Below the pieces are notes generated by a model. It was given only the letters and a program-made list of their open reading frames with translations, ran no database searches and was not told the origin of the DNA. The translations under genes and the position numbers were made by a program. This document shows, one piece after another, positions 34,996-43,657 of a DNA stretch of 64,000 bases; position 1 is the first letter of the stretch, and every line of letters begins with the position of its first letter. This DNA is from CALMEC01 sp964393105. GTDB taxonomy: Bacteria; Actinomycetota; Thermoleophilia; Miltoncostaeales; Miltoncostaeaceae. The DNA is taken from positions 47,892-111,891 of the forward strand of contig CAYMSM010000061.1 of the NCBI GenBank assembly GCA_964393105.1, read 5' to 3'.

Positions 34996-35679
34996 ATGTT
35001 CGAGATCGGCAACACACTCAGAGAGGCGCGCCTTCGGCGCGCGCTCGATATCGCCGACTGCGAATCGGCGACGAAGATCCGCGGCAAGTATTTGCGTGCG
35101 CTCGAGGAGGAGCAGTTCGAGATCCTGCCCGGCACGACCTACGTCAAGGGCTTCCTGCGCACCTACGCGGAATACCTCGAGCTCGACGGCCGGCTGGTCC
35201 TCGACGAGTACGAATCCCGGTTCAGCCGTCCGGAATACCCCTACCACCCGAATGGGGATCCAAGCAAGCGGCGTGCCAAGCGCCGCCGCAGCCGCGAAGG
35301 CCGGGGTCTCTTCGTTGCGTCGACGCTCGTCCTGCTCGCGTCGATCGGATTGTGGGTCGGGTTTGCCGACGACCGATCCGCCAGCGTGCACCCGCCCGAA
35401 GCCCGTCCCCTGACGGCCGTCTTCAGCGCGGCGGGCGCGGGCGCGACATATCTCGAGGTGCGTCAAGACGGACCGCAGGGCGACACGCTCTTCACCCCCG
35501 GGTCGCTGCCAGCCGGAAACGCGAAGACGGTGCAGGCCCCGGCCCCGATCTGGGTGCACGTCGGGGACGGGTCCGGACTCAAGTTGGTCATTGACGGTCG
35601 TTCGGTCACGACGCCGTCGGGCAAATCCGAGTTCCGAGTACTGGCCGGCGGAGAGATCCAGCCGTCCACGACTCCGTAG
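34996..35679 (+). CDS. RodZ-like HTH membrane protein
   Basis: 227 residues. N-terminal HTH_25 domain (GNTLREARLRRALDIADCES, YLRALEEEQFEILPG, YVKGFLRTYAEYL), then a basic stretch KRRAKRRRSREGR, one transmembrane helix at about 103-122 (LFVASTLVLLASIGLWVGF) and an extracytoplasmic DUF4115-like beta domain. This is the RodZ architecture, which links the actin-like cytoskeleton and cell shape, but lengths vary and the role here is inferred. Lies between ftsK and cinA. Confidence 0.85.
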   Translation: MFEIGNTLREARLRRALDIADCESATKIRGKYLRALEEEQFEILPGTTYVKGFLRTYAEYLELDGRLVLDEYESRFSRPEYPYHPNGDPSKRRAKRRRSREGRGLFVASTLVLLASIGLWVGFADDRSASVHPPEARPLTAVFSAAGAGATYLEVRQDGPQGDTLFTPGSLPAGNAKTVQAPAPIWVHVGDGSGLKLVIDGRSVTTPSGKSEFRVLAGGEIQPSTTP

Positions 35680-35687
35680 CGACCGCA

Positions 35688-36923
35688 TTGCGCGCCGCGG
35701 TGCTCGTCACGGGAGACGAGGTCCTGGGGGGCCGCGTCGCCGAACGCAACGCGGGCTTTCTCGCCCGTACGCTGGCCGAGCGGGGGATCAGCGTCCTGCG
35801 GACACTCGTCGTGGGGGATTCGCTGGACGAGGTCCAGGATGGCCTCACGGCGCTCATCGGCCTGGACGTGGACCTGGTCTGCACGACGGGCGGACTCGGG
35901 CCGACATATGACGATCTGACGATGGCGGCGGTGGCCCGAGCCACCGGACGACCGCTGCAGCTCGATTCCGACGCGCTGGCGATGGTCGAGGAGCGCACCC
36001 GCGCGGTCGCTCGCCGGTTGAACGTGGACCCCGCCGATCTCGATCGCATGCGCAGGAAACAGGCCACGTTGCCTCGAGACGCGATCGTGCTCCCCCCGAT
36101 CGGAACCGCGCCAGGGTGCACGCTGACCCACCGCGACACGCTCGTCGTCGTCCTGCCAGGGCCGCCCTGGGAGCTCACGGGCATGTGGGATGCGGCACTC
36201 ACCTCCGGTCCGCTCGCCGACCTCATCCACCGCAGCACGGGGACCCCGACACGGACGTTCCGCCTCTGGTCGGTGTTCGAGGCCGAACTGGTGCCGGTGC
36301 TGGACGTCCTGGGCACGGCGGCGCTCGACCGCATCGGCACCTATACCCGTGAAGGGGAACTCGAGATCGTCGTGCCCGAGGACCTGGCAGACACGGTCGG
36401 CGACCTGCTTGGCCGGCAGTTCGCGAGCGCGCTCTTTGCGACCGACGAGCGGCACGTGGACGCGGTCGTCGCCGCGGCCCTCCTGGAGCGCGGCGAGACC
36501 CTGGCCGTAGGGGAGTCGTGTACCGGAGGCGGGCTCGGTGGACGTCTGACGGCGATCGCCGGCGCCTCGCACTGGTTCGTCGGAGGCGCGATCACCTACT
36601 CCAACGAGGCCAAAACGGCGCTGCTCGGTGTCGACGCGACGATCATCGCCCGTCATGGCGCGGTGTCACAGAGATGCGTGGCGCAGATGGCCGACGGCGC
36701 GCGCAGGATCACCGGTGCAACCTGGGGTGTCGGGATCACCGGGATCGCGGGTCCGGACGGCGGCACACCGGATAAGCCGGTGGGGCTGGTCTGGATCGGC
36801 ATCGCAGGGCCTGACGGGGTGCTTACCCATGAACACCGCCTCGTGCGCGCCGACCGGGAGGGCGTTCGACGGCGAGCGCAAACCGCTGCGCTGCACCATC
36901 TGCGCATCGCCCTGGGCCGTTAG
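35688..36923 (+). CDS. cinA: Competence/damage-inducible protein CinA (nicotinamide-nucleotide amidase)
   Basis: 411 residues from TTG 35688. N-terminal MoCF/ADP-ribose pyrophosphatase domain with TTGGLGPTYDDLTM and LPGPPWEL, and C-terminal PncC deamidase domain with GESCTGGGLGGRLTAIAG and GPDGGTPDKPVG. Recycles nicotinamide mononucleotide. The cinA-thpR-recA order is common in Gram-positive bacteria. Confidence 0.95.
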   Translation: MRAAVLVTGDEVLGGRVAERNAGFLARTLAERGISVLRTLVVGDSLDEVQDGLTALIGLDVDLVCTTGGLGPTYDDLTMAAVARATGRPLQLDSDALAMVEERTRAVARRLNVDPADLDRMRRKQATLPRDAIVLPPIGTAPGCTLTHRDTLVVVLPGPPWELTGMWDAALTSGPLADLIHRSTGTPTRTFRLWSVFEAELVPVLDVLGTAALDRIGTYTREGELEIVVPEDLADTVGDLLGRQFASALFATDERHVDAVVAAALLERGETLAVGESCTGGGLGGRLTAIAGASHWFVGGAITYSNEAKTALLGVDATIIARHGAVSQRCVAQMADGARRITGATWGVGITGIAGPDGGTPDKPVGLVWIGIAGPDGVLTHEHRLVRADREGVRRRAQTAALHHLRIALGR

Positions 36924-36940
36924 GGGCACGACGGACGGAA

Positions 36941-37019
36941 TTGTGTCGATGATTGGCACACATTGTGCGGGGATTGACACAGTTCGTGTGACGCATGACA
37001 CAACGTGCGGGCGTACGCT
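36941..37019 (+). promoter_or_regulatory. thpR-recA promoter region with TTGACAC/ATTGGCACACAT motifs
   Basis: A TACGCT box at 37014-37019 lies six bases before the GTG of thpR. Upstream are ATTGGCACACAT (36952-36963), TTGACAC (36974-36980) and ATGACACAACG (36995-37005). The first two motifs recur, in reverse order, before the hypothetical gene at 26105. They could be operators; no classical SOS box is recognised. Confidence 0.45.
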
Positions 37020-37025
37020 CGATGC

Positions 37026-37625
37026 GTGGTCAACGACTCGACGATCGACACGCGGAACCGCCTGTTCGTGGCGCTCGATTTGCCCGACCCGTTGCGCGAC
37101 CATGCGGCGGCGGTCGCCGCGGTGGCCTCTGCGCACGCCGAGGCCCGCGTCGTGCCGGCGGCCAACCTGCACGTCACCCTGCAATTTCTGGGGCAGATCC
37201 GACCAGAACGCACCCAGGATCTCGTCGCGGCCCTCGCCGATGCGTTCTCCGGTCCGTTGATCCGCGTGCGCGCAGGCGCCGTCGTGGCGCGCCCCTCGCC
37301 AGGGCGGGCCCGGTTGCTGGCACTCGAGCTCGAGGATGTCGACGGCGCGCTGACGGTCCTTGCCAAGCGCGTCCACAGGGCAACGGGGATTGCGCTCGGC
37401 GACGACGCCTCCAACCGCCCGCTGTGGCCGCACATCACCGTCGCGCGGTTTCGCCGTCCGGAGCGTGTGAGAAGGTCCCCCACAACGAGGGGCGAACGTG
37501 TGTTCGACATCACCCGCGTTGCCCTCTATCATTCTGCTATCGCGCCGGGACGGCCTCCGAGGTATCACGAACTCCTCGGGGCCACCCTCGGCACTCTCGC
37601 TCAAAGGAGTCCTTCGAATGGATAA
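37026..37625 (+). CDS. thpR: RNA 2',3'-cyclic phosphodiesterase (2H family)
   Basis: Two-histidine phosphoesterase. HVTLQFLG near residue 47 and HITVARF near residue 139 are the paired HxTx motifs. 199 residues from GTG 37026, which sits six bases after a TACGCT box. Its end overlaps recA by eight bases, so recA is translated from the same mRNA. Confidence 0.9.
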   Translation: MVNDSTIDTRNRLFVALDLPDPLRDHAAAVAAVASAHAEARVVPAANLHVTLQFLGQIRPERTQDLVAALADAFSGPLIRVRAGAVVARPSPGRARLLALELEDVDGALTVLAKRVHRATGIALGDDASNRPLWPHITVARFRRPERVRRSPTTRGERVFDITRVALYHSAIAPGRPPRYHELLGATLGTLAQRSPSNG

Positions 37626-38679
37626 AGCCCAGGCCCTTGGTTCGGCCCTCACACAGATCGAGCGTCAATTCGGCAAGGGCTCGATCATGCGGATGGGCGA
37701 TCCCGCGATGGCGCTCGACGTCAACGCGATCTCGACCGGTGCGCTGTCGCTCGACGTCGCGCTCGGCATCGGCGGGCTTCCGCGCGGGCGCATCGTCGAG
37801 ATCTTCGGCCCGGAGAGCTCAGGTAAGACCACGCTGCTCTACCACATCATCGCGCAGGCCCAGAAGCGCGGCGGGCTCGCGGCGTTCATCGACGCCGAGC
37901 ACGCCATGGATCCGCAGTACGCCCGGCGGATCGGCGTCAACATCGACGAGCTCCTGGTCTCGCAGCCCGACCACGGCGAGCAGGCGCTCGAGATCACCGA
38001 TCTGCTCGTGCGCTCCGGCGCGCTCGACATCGTCGCGATCGACTCGGTGGCGGCGCTCGTGCCGAAGGCCGAGATCGAGGGGGAGATGGGCGATACCCAC
38101 GTCGGTCTCCAGGCCCGACTCATGTCACAGGCATTGCGCAAGCTCGCCGGTACGCTCAACCGGGCCGGTACAATCTGCGTGTTCACCAACCAGCTTCGCG
38201 AGAAGATCGGCGTGATGTTCGGATCTCCCGAGACGACACCAGGTGGGCGTGCGCTCAAGTTCTACTCGTCGGTCCGCCTCGACATCCGTCGCATCGAGAC
38301 GATCAAGGAAGGCACCGAGGCCACCGGCAACCGGGTCCGTGTCAAGGTCGTCAAGAACAAGATGGCACCGCCGTTCCGCCAGGCCGAGTTCGACATCGTC
38401 TACGGCGAGGGGATCTCGTACGAGGGCAACCTCATCGACCTCGGCGTCGAGGCCGGGATCGTCAGCAAGAGCGGTGCGTACTTCTCCTATGGCGAGGAGC
38501 GGCTGGGACAGGGCAGAAGCGCCGCCAAGGCGTTCCTGCGCGAGCACACCGACCTGGCCGACCAGATCGACGCCCGCCTGCGCGAGCACCACAACGTGCC
38601 CGCCCCGAATGCCGGCGACTTCGTCGTGACCAACGATGTCGAGCCGATCGAAGAGGCCGAGGAGGCCCTCACGAGCTGA
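37618..38679 (+). CDS. recA: Recombinase RecA
   Basis: Strand-exchange protein and SOS coprotease. ATG 37618 with a strong AAAGGAG eight bases upstream; 353 residues. Walker A GPESSGKT (64-71), IDAEHAMDPQYA, the L1/L2 regions (SVAALVPKAEIEGEMGD, FTNQLREKIGVMFGSPE), and a short acidic C-terminus. No intein. recX, which often follows recA, is absent; a vapBC pair follows instead. Confidence 0.98.
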   Translation: MDKAQALGSALTQIERQFGKGSIMRMGDPAMALDVNAISTGALSLDVALGIGGLPRGRIVEIFGPESSGKTTLLYHIIAQAQKRGGLAAFIDAEHAMDPQYARRIGVNIDELLVSQPDHGEQALEITDLLVRSGALDIVAIDSVAALVPKAEIEGEMGDTHVGLQARLMSQALRKLAGTLNRAGTICVFTNQLREKIGVMFGSPETTPGGRALKFYSSVRLDIRRIETIKEGTEATGNRVRVKVVKNKMAPPFRQAEFDIVYGEGISYEGNLIDLGVEAGIVSKSGAYFSYGEERLGQGRSAAKAFLREHTDLADQIDARLREHHNVPAPNAGDFVVTNDVEPIEEAEEALTS

Positions 38680-38731
38680 CGACCAGGAACAAGTAAGGGC
38701 GTTGCAACCCGGACGCGACGTCGCCACGCAC

Positions 38732-38759
38732 TTGCAGTGCGCCATCAGCAAGCTATCAT
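38732..38759 (+). promoter_or_regulatory. Promoter of vapBC
   Basis: TTGCAG (38732-38737), 16-base spacer, TATCAT (38754-38759), eight bases before the ATG. Uses the same -35 box as the mihF promoter. Leaderless. Confidence 0.6.
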
Positions 38760-38767
38760 TCTGCGAC

Positions 38768-38989
38768 ATGAAGACTCTTTACCTTCGCAACGTGCCCGAC
38801 CACGTTGCCGAAAACCTTTCTCTGCTCGCCGAACGCGAAGGAATGTCCCTCAACGCGTTTGCGGTCCGTGAGTTGGGCCGCCTGTCACGCCGTGCCCATA
38901 ATGCGGCGTTGTTTGCGGATCTGCCTGATCTGTCGATCACGACGGAGCAGATCCTCTCGGCGATCGACGAGGGACGGAAGGAGCGGTAA
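38768..38989 (+). CDS. VapB/FitA-like antitoxin
   Basis: 73 residues. N-terminal ribbon-helix-helix type sequence: MKTLYLRNVPDHVAENLSLL, then AEREGMSLNAFAVRELGRL; the C-terminal part (ITTEQILSAIDEGRKER) would bind the toxin. Directly followed by a PIN-domain toxin gene. The antitoxin would neutralise the PIN protein and repress the operon through its DNA-binding domain. Confidence 0.8.
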   Translation: MKTLYLRNVPDHVAENLSLLAEREGMSLNAFAVRELGRLSRRAHNAALFADLPDLSITTEQILSAIDEGRKER

Positions 38990-39369
38990 TCGTCGCGGAT
39001 GCATCAGCGGCGGTCTCGGCACTCTTGCGCGACGGACCTGCGCGCGAACGATTTCGCGATCAGTCACTGCATGCACCACATCTCATCGACTTCGAGATCG
39101 TGAGCGCAATCCGCACGAACGTCCTCGCAGGGCACCTCCAAACAGCGAATGGCGCACAGGCTCTCGCCCGATGGTCGAAGACCGCCATCGAACGCTATCC
39201 CGCAGGTGGATTACTGCCACGTATCTGGGAGCTGCGAATGAACCTGACGCCATACGACGCCGCGTACGTCGCGCTCGCCGAGACGATGCTCTGTCCACTC
39301 CTCACCGCCGATGGGCGCATCGGGCGGGCACCCGGCCTCCGCTGCGAGATCCAATTGGTACCCAGGTAA
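38986..39369 (+). CDS. VapC-like PIN-domain toxin, start codon altered
   Basis: PIN ribonuclease with the acidic residues visible: D in VADASAAVSALL at the N-terminus, E in IDFEIVSAIR, D in TPYDAAYVALAE, D in LLTADGRI. About 127 residues. The expected start, overlapping the vapB stop, reads GTA ATC GTC GCG GAT; GTA is not a start codon. The next standard start, TTG 39025, would lose the first active-site aspartate. It may be a disarmed toxin, start at a rare codon, or contain a base error. Confidence 0.7.
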   Translation, partial: VIVADASAAVSALLRDGPARERFRDQSLHAPHLIDFEIVSAIRTNVLAGHLQTANGAQALARWSKTAIERYPAGGLLPRIWELRMNLTPYDAAYVALAETMLCPLLTADGRIGRAPGLRCEIQLVPR

Positions 39370-39406
39370 CCGGCCAAGACGGCGATCGACTGACACACTA
39401 GACACG

Positions 39407-40729
39407 GTGCGCTACCACCTGACCACGTTCGGCTGCCAGATGAACGAGCATGACTCGGAGCGGATGAAGGGGCTCCTGGAGTCGCTCGGGTACGATTCGG
39501 CGGGAACGCGCGACGAGGCCGACCTGATCGTGTTCAACACGTGCACGATCCGGGCGAGCGCGGACGATCGGTTCTTCGGCAATCTCGGGGATGCCCGGCG
39601 GATTAAGCGCGAGCGGCCCGATGTCGTGGTCGCGGTCGGCGGATGCTGGGCACAGAGTCAAAAGCAGCAGGTGTTCGAGCAGTTTCCGTGGGTGGATATC
39701 GCGTTCGGTCCTGGCGAGGTCACGCGCCTCGGCGAACTCGTCGCGCGTGAGCGCATCCAGGCGGTCGGGGCGTTCAGCTTCGACGGCGCGTTCGCCGCGA
39801 CGCTGCCAACCCGGCGCGGACGGCCCCACCAGGCGTGGGTGCAGATCTCGGTCGGGTGCAACTCCGTGTGCTCCTACTGCATCGTCCCGAGCGTCCGGGG
39901 GCGCGAGCGAAGCCGCACGCTGCCCGAGGTGCTCGACGAGCTCGAGGCCCTGGCCGCCGACGGCGTGTGCGAGGTGACGCTGCTCGGGCAGAACGTCAAC
40001 TCCTACGGGCGTGATCTGCGCGGCGAGGAACGCACCGATTTCGGGGCGCTCCTCCGCGGCGCCGGAGCAATCGCCGGCATCTCACGGGTGCGATACACGA
40101 GCCCGCACCCCAAGGACATGAAGCTCGACGTCATCGCCGCGATGGCCGAGACGCCGGAGGTCTGCGAGCACCTCCATCTGCCGGCCCAATCGGGAAGCAC
40201 CCGGATCCTCAAGGCGATGCGCCGCACCTACGATCGTGGCCGCTACCTCGACCTTGTCACCCGCCTGCGCGATGCCGTCCCGGATCTGTCGCTGACGAGC
40301 GATCTGATCGTGGGCTTTCCCGGCGAGACCGAGTCGGACTTCGCCGAAACATTGTCGCTCGTCGAGGAGTGCGCGTTCGACGGGGCGTACACGTTCCTCT
40401 ACTCACCCCGGCCGGGGACCGAGGCGGGGGAGACGATGCCCGACGACGTCGACCCCGACACCAAACGCGAACGCATGCAGCGGCTCGTCGAGGTCGTGCA
40501 GCGCACCGCGGCCGCGCGCGCCTCCCGGTTCGTCGGGACCACCCGCGAGGTCCTGGTCGAAGGCCCGTCACGAACCGATCCGACTCGCCTGCGCGGGCGC
40601 CTGCGCCAGAACATCGCCGTCAACTTCAGCGGCACCGCCGCACCCGGGACGCTGACGATTGTCGAGATCACGGGCTCAACGTCCGCGACCCTCGCCGGAC
40701 GGCAGATCGAGGTGCCAGTTCCTGCGTAG
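39407..40729 (+). CDS. miaB: tRNA-2-methylthio-N6-dimethylallyladenosine synthase
   Basis: Radical-SAM methylthiotransferase acting on A37 of tRNA after MiaA. 440 residues from GTG 39407. N-terminal cluster cysteines C10, C46 and C80 (FGCQMNEHDSE, NTCTIR, GGCWAQ), radical-SAM CxxxCxxC at C151, C155, C158 (CNSVCSYC), and C-terminal TRAM domain (FVGTTREVLVEG). Adjacent to miaA, its pathway partner. Confidence 0.95.
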   Translation: MRYHLTTFGCQMNEHDSERMKGLLESLGYDSAGTRDEADLIVFNTCTIRASADDRFFGNLGDARRIKRERPDVVVAVGGCWAQSQKQQVFEQFPWVDIAFGPGEVTRLGELVARERIQAVGAFSFDGAFAATLPTRRGRPHQAWVQISVGCNSVCSYCIVPSVRGRERSRTLPEVLDELEALAADGVCEVTLLGQNVNSYGRDLRGEERTDFGALLRGAGAIAGISRVRYTSPHPKDMKLDVIAAMAETPEVCEHLHLPAQSGSTRILKAMRRTYDRGRYLDLVTRLRDAVPDLSLTSDLIVGFPGETESDFAETLSLVEECAFDGAYTFLYSPRPGTEAGETMPDDVDPDTKRERMQRLVEVVQRTAAARASRFVGTTREVLVEGPSRTDPTRLRGRLRQNIAVNFSGTAAPGTLTIVEITGSTSATLAGRQIEVPVPA

Positions 40730-41630
40730 AAATCGTGTCCTTGCGCTGTTCGGACCTACGACAGCGGGGAAGAGCGCGCTCGCCCACGCAGCAGCTCTGG
40801 CGCTCGATGGCGAGATCGTCGTCGCCGACCCCTTCCAGCGCTACCGCGGCCTCGAGATCGCTGCCGACGCGCCCTCCTCGGTCGAGCGTGCCGCGGTCAC
40901 CTATCACTTCGTCGGTGACCTCGACCTGGCCCAGAGCTCCTCGGTTGCCGACTTCGCAGCCGCTGCGCATACGACGATCGACGACATCCTCGAACGCGCC
41001 CGTGTCCCGATCGTTGCAGGAGGAACGGGCCTCTACGTTCGCGCCGCGCTGGCATCGCTCGACTTCCCCGGGGAGGTGCCGGCCGACGTCCGCAGATCGG
41101 TCGAGGATCATGTCGCCGCTGATCTGGCCCGGGCCGTCGACGAGTTGCGCCGACGCGATCCCGAAACGGCCGCGCGCATCGATCTGCGCAATCCTCGCCG
41201 GGTCAGCCGAGCGCTCGAGCTCGCGCGGGCAGGAGCGACACGCCCCGCTCACGACCAGCTTTGGACCGACACGACCAGGCACGCGACCCAACTGATCGGC
41301 GTCACCCGACCGCGCCCGACCCTGGACGAGCTCATCGCGCAACGGGTGCGACGCGAGCTGGATGACGGGCTCGTGGCCGAGATCGAGGCGGCGTTGGACA
41401 CGCCCGGGTTCTCACGGACCGCCGCTCAGATCATCGGGGTCCGTGAGGTCACCGCGCTCCGGGCCGGGCACGTCGCGATAGGCGACTTACCCGACCTCCT
41501 GACAGCACGCACGCGCAAGCTCGCGCGAGCTCAGCTGGGCTGGCTTCGCAAGACCCCATCCGCCGTCGAGCTCGACCTGGGTTCAGAGGTCGCCGAGGAC
41601 GCGTTGCCACGCCTGCTCGCACTCTGGTGA
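40722..41630 (+). CDS. miaA: tRNA dimethylallyltransferase, start codon uncertain
   Basis: Adds the dimethylallyl group to A37. P-loop FGPTTAGKSALA, then ADPFQRYRGLEI and GGTGLYVRA. About 300 residues. The conserved N-terminus RVLALFGPTTAGKS has no nearby ATG, GTG or TTG in frame. Options are CTG at 40722, the distant TTG at 40659 inside miaB, or a one-base deletion after GTGTCC at 40735-40740: adding one C would give M-S-L-A-L-F-G-P. The same GTGTCCT context occurs at gmk. Confidence 0.85.
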   Translation: MRRNRVLALFGPTTAGKSALAHAAALALDGEIVVADPFQRYRGLEIAADAPSSVERAAVTYHFVGDLDLAQSSSVADFAAAAHTTIDDILERARVPIVAGGTGLYVRAALASLDFPGEVPADVRRSVEDHVAADLARAVDELRRRDPETAARIDLRNPRRVSRALELARAGATRPAHDQLWTDTTRHATQLIGVTRPRPTLDELIAQRVRRELDDGLVAEIEAALDTPGFSRTAAQIIGVREVTALRAGHVAIGDLPDLLTARTRKLARAQLGWLRKTPSAVELDLGSEVAEDALPRLLALW

Positions 41631-41667
41631 TGAGCACGTGCACCGGTCGGACTGCATGCGATTCCAG

Positions 41668-41673
41668 TACGCT
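41668..41673 (+). promoter_or_regulatory. -10 box of dapF
   Basis: TACGCT six bases before the GTG at 41680; leaderless. Confidence 0.6.
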
Positions 41674-41679
41674 CATCGC

Positions 41680-42486
41680 GTGAGATTCGAGAAGTGGCAA
41701 GGCCTGGGCAACCACTACCTGATCGTGCGTCGCGACGAGTGGCCGCTTCGGCTGACCGCCGAGCGCGCGCGCCTGATCTGCGACCCGAACTTCGGCGTCG
41801 GGGGTGACGGCATCCTGGAGCTCGATTTCGCGACGGGCACCCCGCGCATGACCGTCTGGAACCCCGACGGCTCAAACTCCGAGAACTGCGGCAACGGGAT
41901 CCGCATGGTCACGCGTCACCTGCTGGCACACGGTGAGCTGACCGACGGCGCCCAGATCATCACCGGAGGTGGACCGGTGTCGGTCCGAAGCCTCGGCGAT
42001 GACCGCGTCGAAGTCCAGATGGGTCGCGCGAAGTTCCCAGACGGAGAGGAACGTCAGGAGCTCGCGTTCAACGGCAATCGCATCGACTTCGCCTTCGTGA
42101 CGACGGGCAACCCGCATGCCGTCATCGAGCACGCCGATCCGGGCGCCGTTGTGCGTACCTTGGGACCGCAGATCGAGGTCGCCCCACGATTTCCCGAGCG
42201 CACCAACGTCGAGTTCGTCCGCCTGGACGGGCCCACGGAGCTGACGATGCGGGTGTGGGAGCGGGGCGTGGGAGAGACCATGGCCTGCGGCACGGGGGCG
42301 TGTGCCGCGGCGGTCGCCGCCGTCCGGCTGTCTGGCCTTTCGAGCCCCGTCACAGTGCACCTGGCCGGTGGCGATCTCGAGATCGCGGTCGACGACGACC
42401 TGGAGGTGACGATGACCGGCCCTGCCGAGCTGATCTACGAGGGCCTGCTTTCGCCGGCGCTCGCCGCACGACTCGAGGCGCTCTGA
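41680..42486 (+). CDS. dapF: Diaminopimelate epimerase
   Basis: Converts LL- to meso-diaminopimelate. 268 residues from GTG 41680, chosen by the TACGCT box. The two catalytic cysteines are C70 (NSENCGNGIR) and C203 (MACGTGACAA). The first motif reads KWQGLGNHYLIV instead of the more common MhGxGNDF type. Overlaps dapL by CTGA. Confidence 0.95.
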   Translation: MRFEKWQGLGNHYLIVRRDEWPLRLTAERARLICDPNFGVGGDGILELDFATGTPRMTVWNPDGSNSENCGNGIRMVTRHLLAHGELTDGAQIITGGGPVSVRSLGDDRVEVQMGRAKFPDGEERQELAFNGNRIDFAFVTTGNPHAVIEHADPGAVVRTLGPQIEVAPRFPERTNVEFVRLDGPTELTMRVWERGVGETMACGTGACAAAVAAVRLSGLSSPVTVHLAGGDLEIAVDDDLEVTMTGPAELIYEGLLSPALAARLEAL

Positions 42487-43652
42487 GCGGCCACGCGGGC
42501 GCTGCTCGGCTGCTCCGCCTTCCCCCATATCTGTTCGCGCAACTCGAGCGCAAGATCGCCGACAAGCGCGCCGCGGGTGTCGACGTGATCTCACTGGGCA
42601 TCGGCGACCCGGACACCCCCACGCCGGACGTCGTGATCGAGGCCATGCGTGAGCATGTCGGCCGTGCCGATACCCACCAGTACCCGTCCAACCGCGGCCG
42701 GGCGTCGTATCGCCAAGCGCTCGCGGTGTTCTACGCGACGCGGTTCGACGTGGAGCTCGATCCCGACACCGAGATCATCCCGGCGCTCGGGGCCAAGGAG
42801 GCCATCGCCAACATCAGCCTGGCCTACACCGACCCGGGCGACGTGGTCCTGGCGAGCGACCCCGGCTACCCGGTCTACACCAACGGTCCGATCATCGCGG
42901 GCGCGGAGCCGGTGCCCATGCCGCTCGTCCCCGCGCTCGGCTTCCAGCCCGACCTCGGCGCGATCCCTGCGGACATCGCCAGACGTGCCCGGCTGATGTT
43001 CATCAACTACCCGAACAACCCGACGGGCGCGGTCATCGAGGACGACTTCTTCGCGCGTGTCATCGACTTCGCGCGCCGCCACGACATCATCGTCGTCCAC
43101 GACAACGCGTACTCCGAGATCACGTTCGACGGCTACCGCGCGCCGTCGTTCCTGGAGACCCCTGGCGCGAAGGACGTCGGCATCGAGGTGTTCTCGCTCT
43201 CCAAGACCTACAACATGACCGGCTGGCGCTCGGGCGCAGTGCTCGGCAACGCCGACCTTGTCAGCGCGTACTGGCAGCTCAAGACCAACATCGACAGCGG
43301 GATGTTCGAGGCGATCCAAGAGGCCAGCGTCGCCGCGCTGGCGTCCGATCAGTCGTCGGTCGCCCACATGTGCGAGATCTACCGCCGCCGGCGCGACGTT
43401 CTGGTGGATGCGCTCCGTGCGATCGGCGTGGAGGTCAACTCGCCCAAGGGCACGATCTATCTGTGGGCACGGGCCCCGGAGGGCCAGACCTCCGCGGAGT
43501 TCTGCGAACGGGTGCTCGAGGAGGCCGCCGTGGTCATCTCCCCGGGGTCGGCTTACGGCCCGAGCGGAGAGGGATTCGTCCGGATGAGCCTGACCGTTCC
43601 CGACAACCGCCTCAACGAGGCCGCCGAGCGTATCGCCAAGCTCGTCGGCTGA
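42483..43652 (+). CDS. dapL: LL-diaminopimelate aminotransferase-like enzyme
   Basis: Class I/II PLP aminotransferase. GIGDPDTPTPDVVIEAM, YPSNRGRASYRQALA, NYPNNPTGAV and the PLP lysine K241 in SLSKTYNMTGWRSGA. Together with dapA, dapB and dapF it completes the one-step route from tetrahydrodipicolinate to LL-DAP. About 389 residues if the CTG at 42483, overlapping the dapF stop (CTGA), is the start; no ATG, GTG or TTG is near. Assignment as DapL rests on motifs and the adjacent dapF. Confidence 0.85.
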   Translation: MSGHAGAARLLRLPPYLFAQLERKIADKRAAGVDVISLGIGDPDTPTPDVVIEAMREHVGRADTHQYPSNRGRASYRQALAVFYATRFDVELDPDTEIIPALGAKEAIANISLAYTDPGDVVLASDPGYPVYTNGPIIAGAEPVPMPLVPALGFQPDLGAIPADIARRARLMFINYPNNPTGAVIEDDFFARVIDFARRHDIIVVHDNAYSEITFDGYRAPSFLETPGAKDVGIEVFSLSKTYNMTGWRSGAVLGNADLVSAYWQLKTNIDSGMFEAIQEASVAALASDQSSVAHMCEIYRRRRDVLVDALRAIGVEVNSPKGTIYLWARAPEGQTSAEFCERVLEEAAVVISPGSAYGPSGEGFVRMSLTVPDNRLNEAAERIAKLVG

Positions 43653-43657
43653 ACCGA

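Noticed and set aside
36941..37019. Classical actinobacterial SOS box or PafBC-type promoter before thpR-recA
   Set aside because: Neither the palindromic SOS consensus nor the TTGTC-type damage promoter can be placed convincingly.
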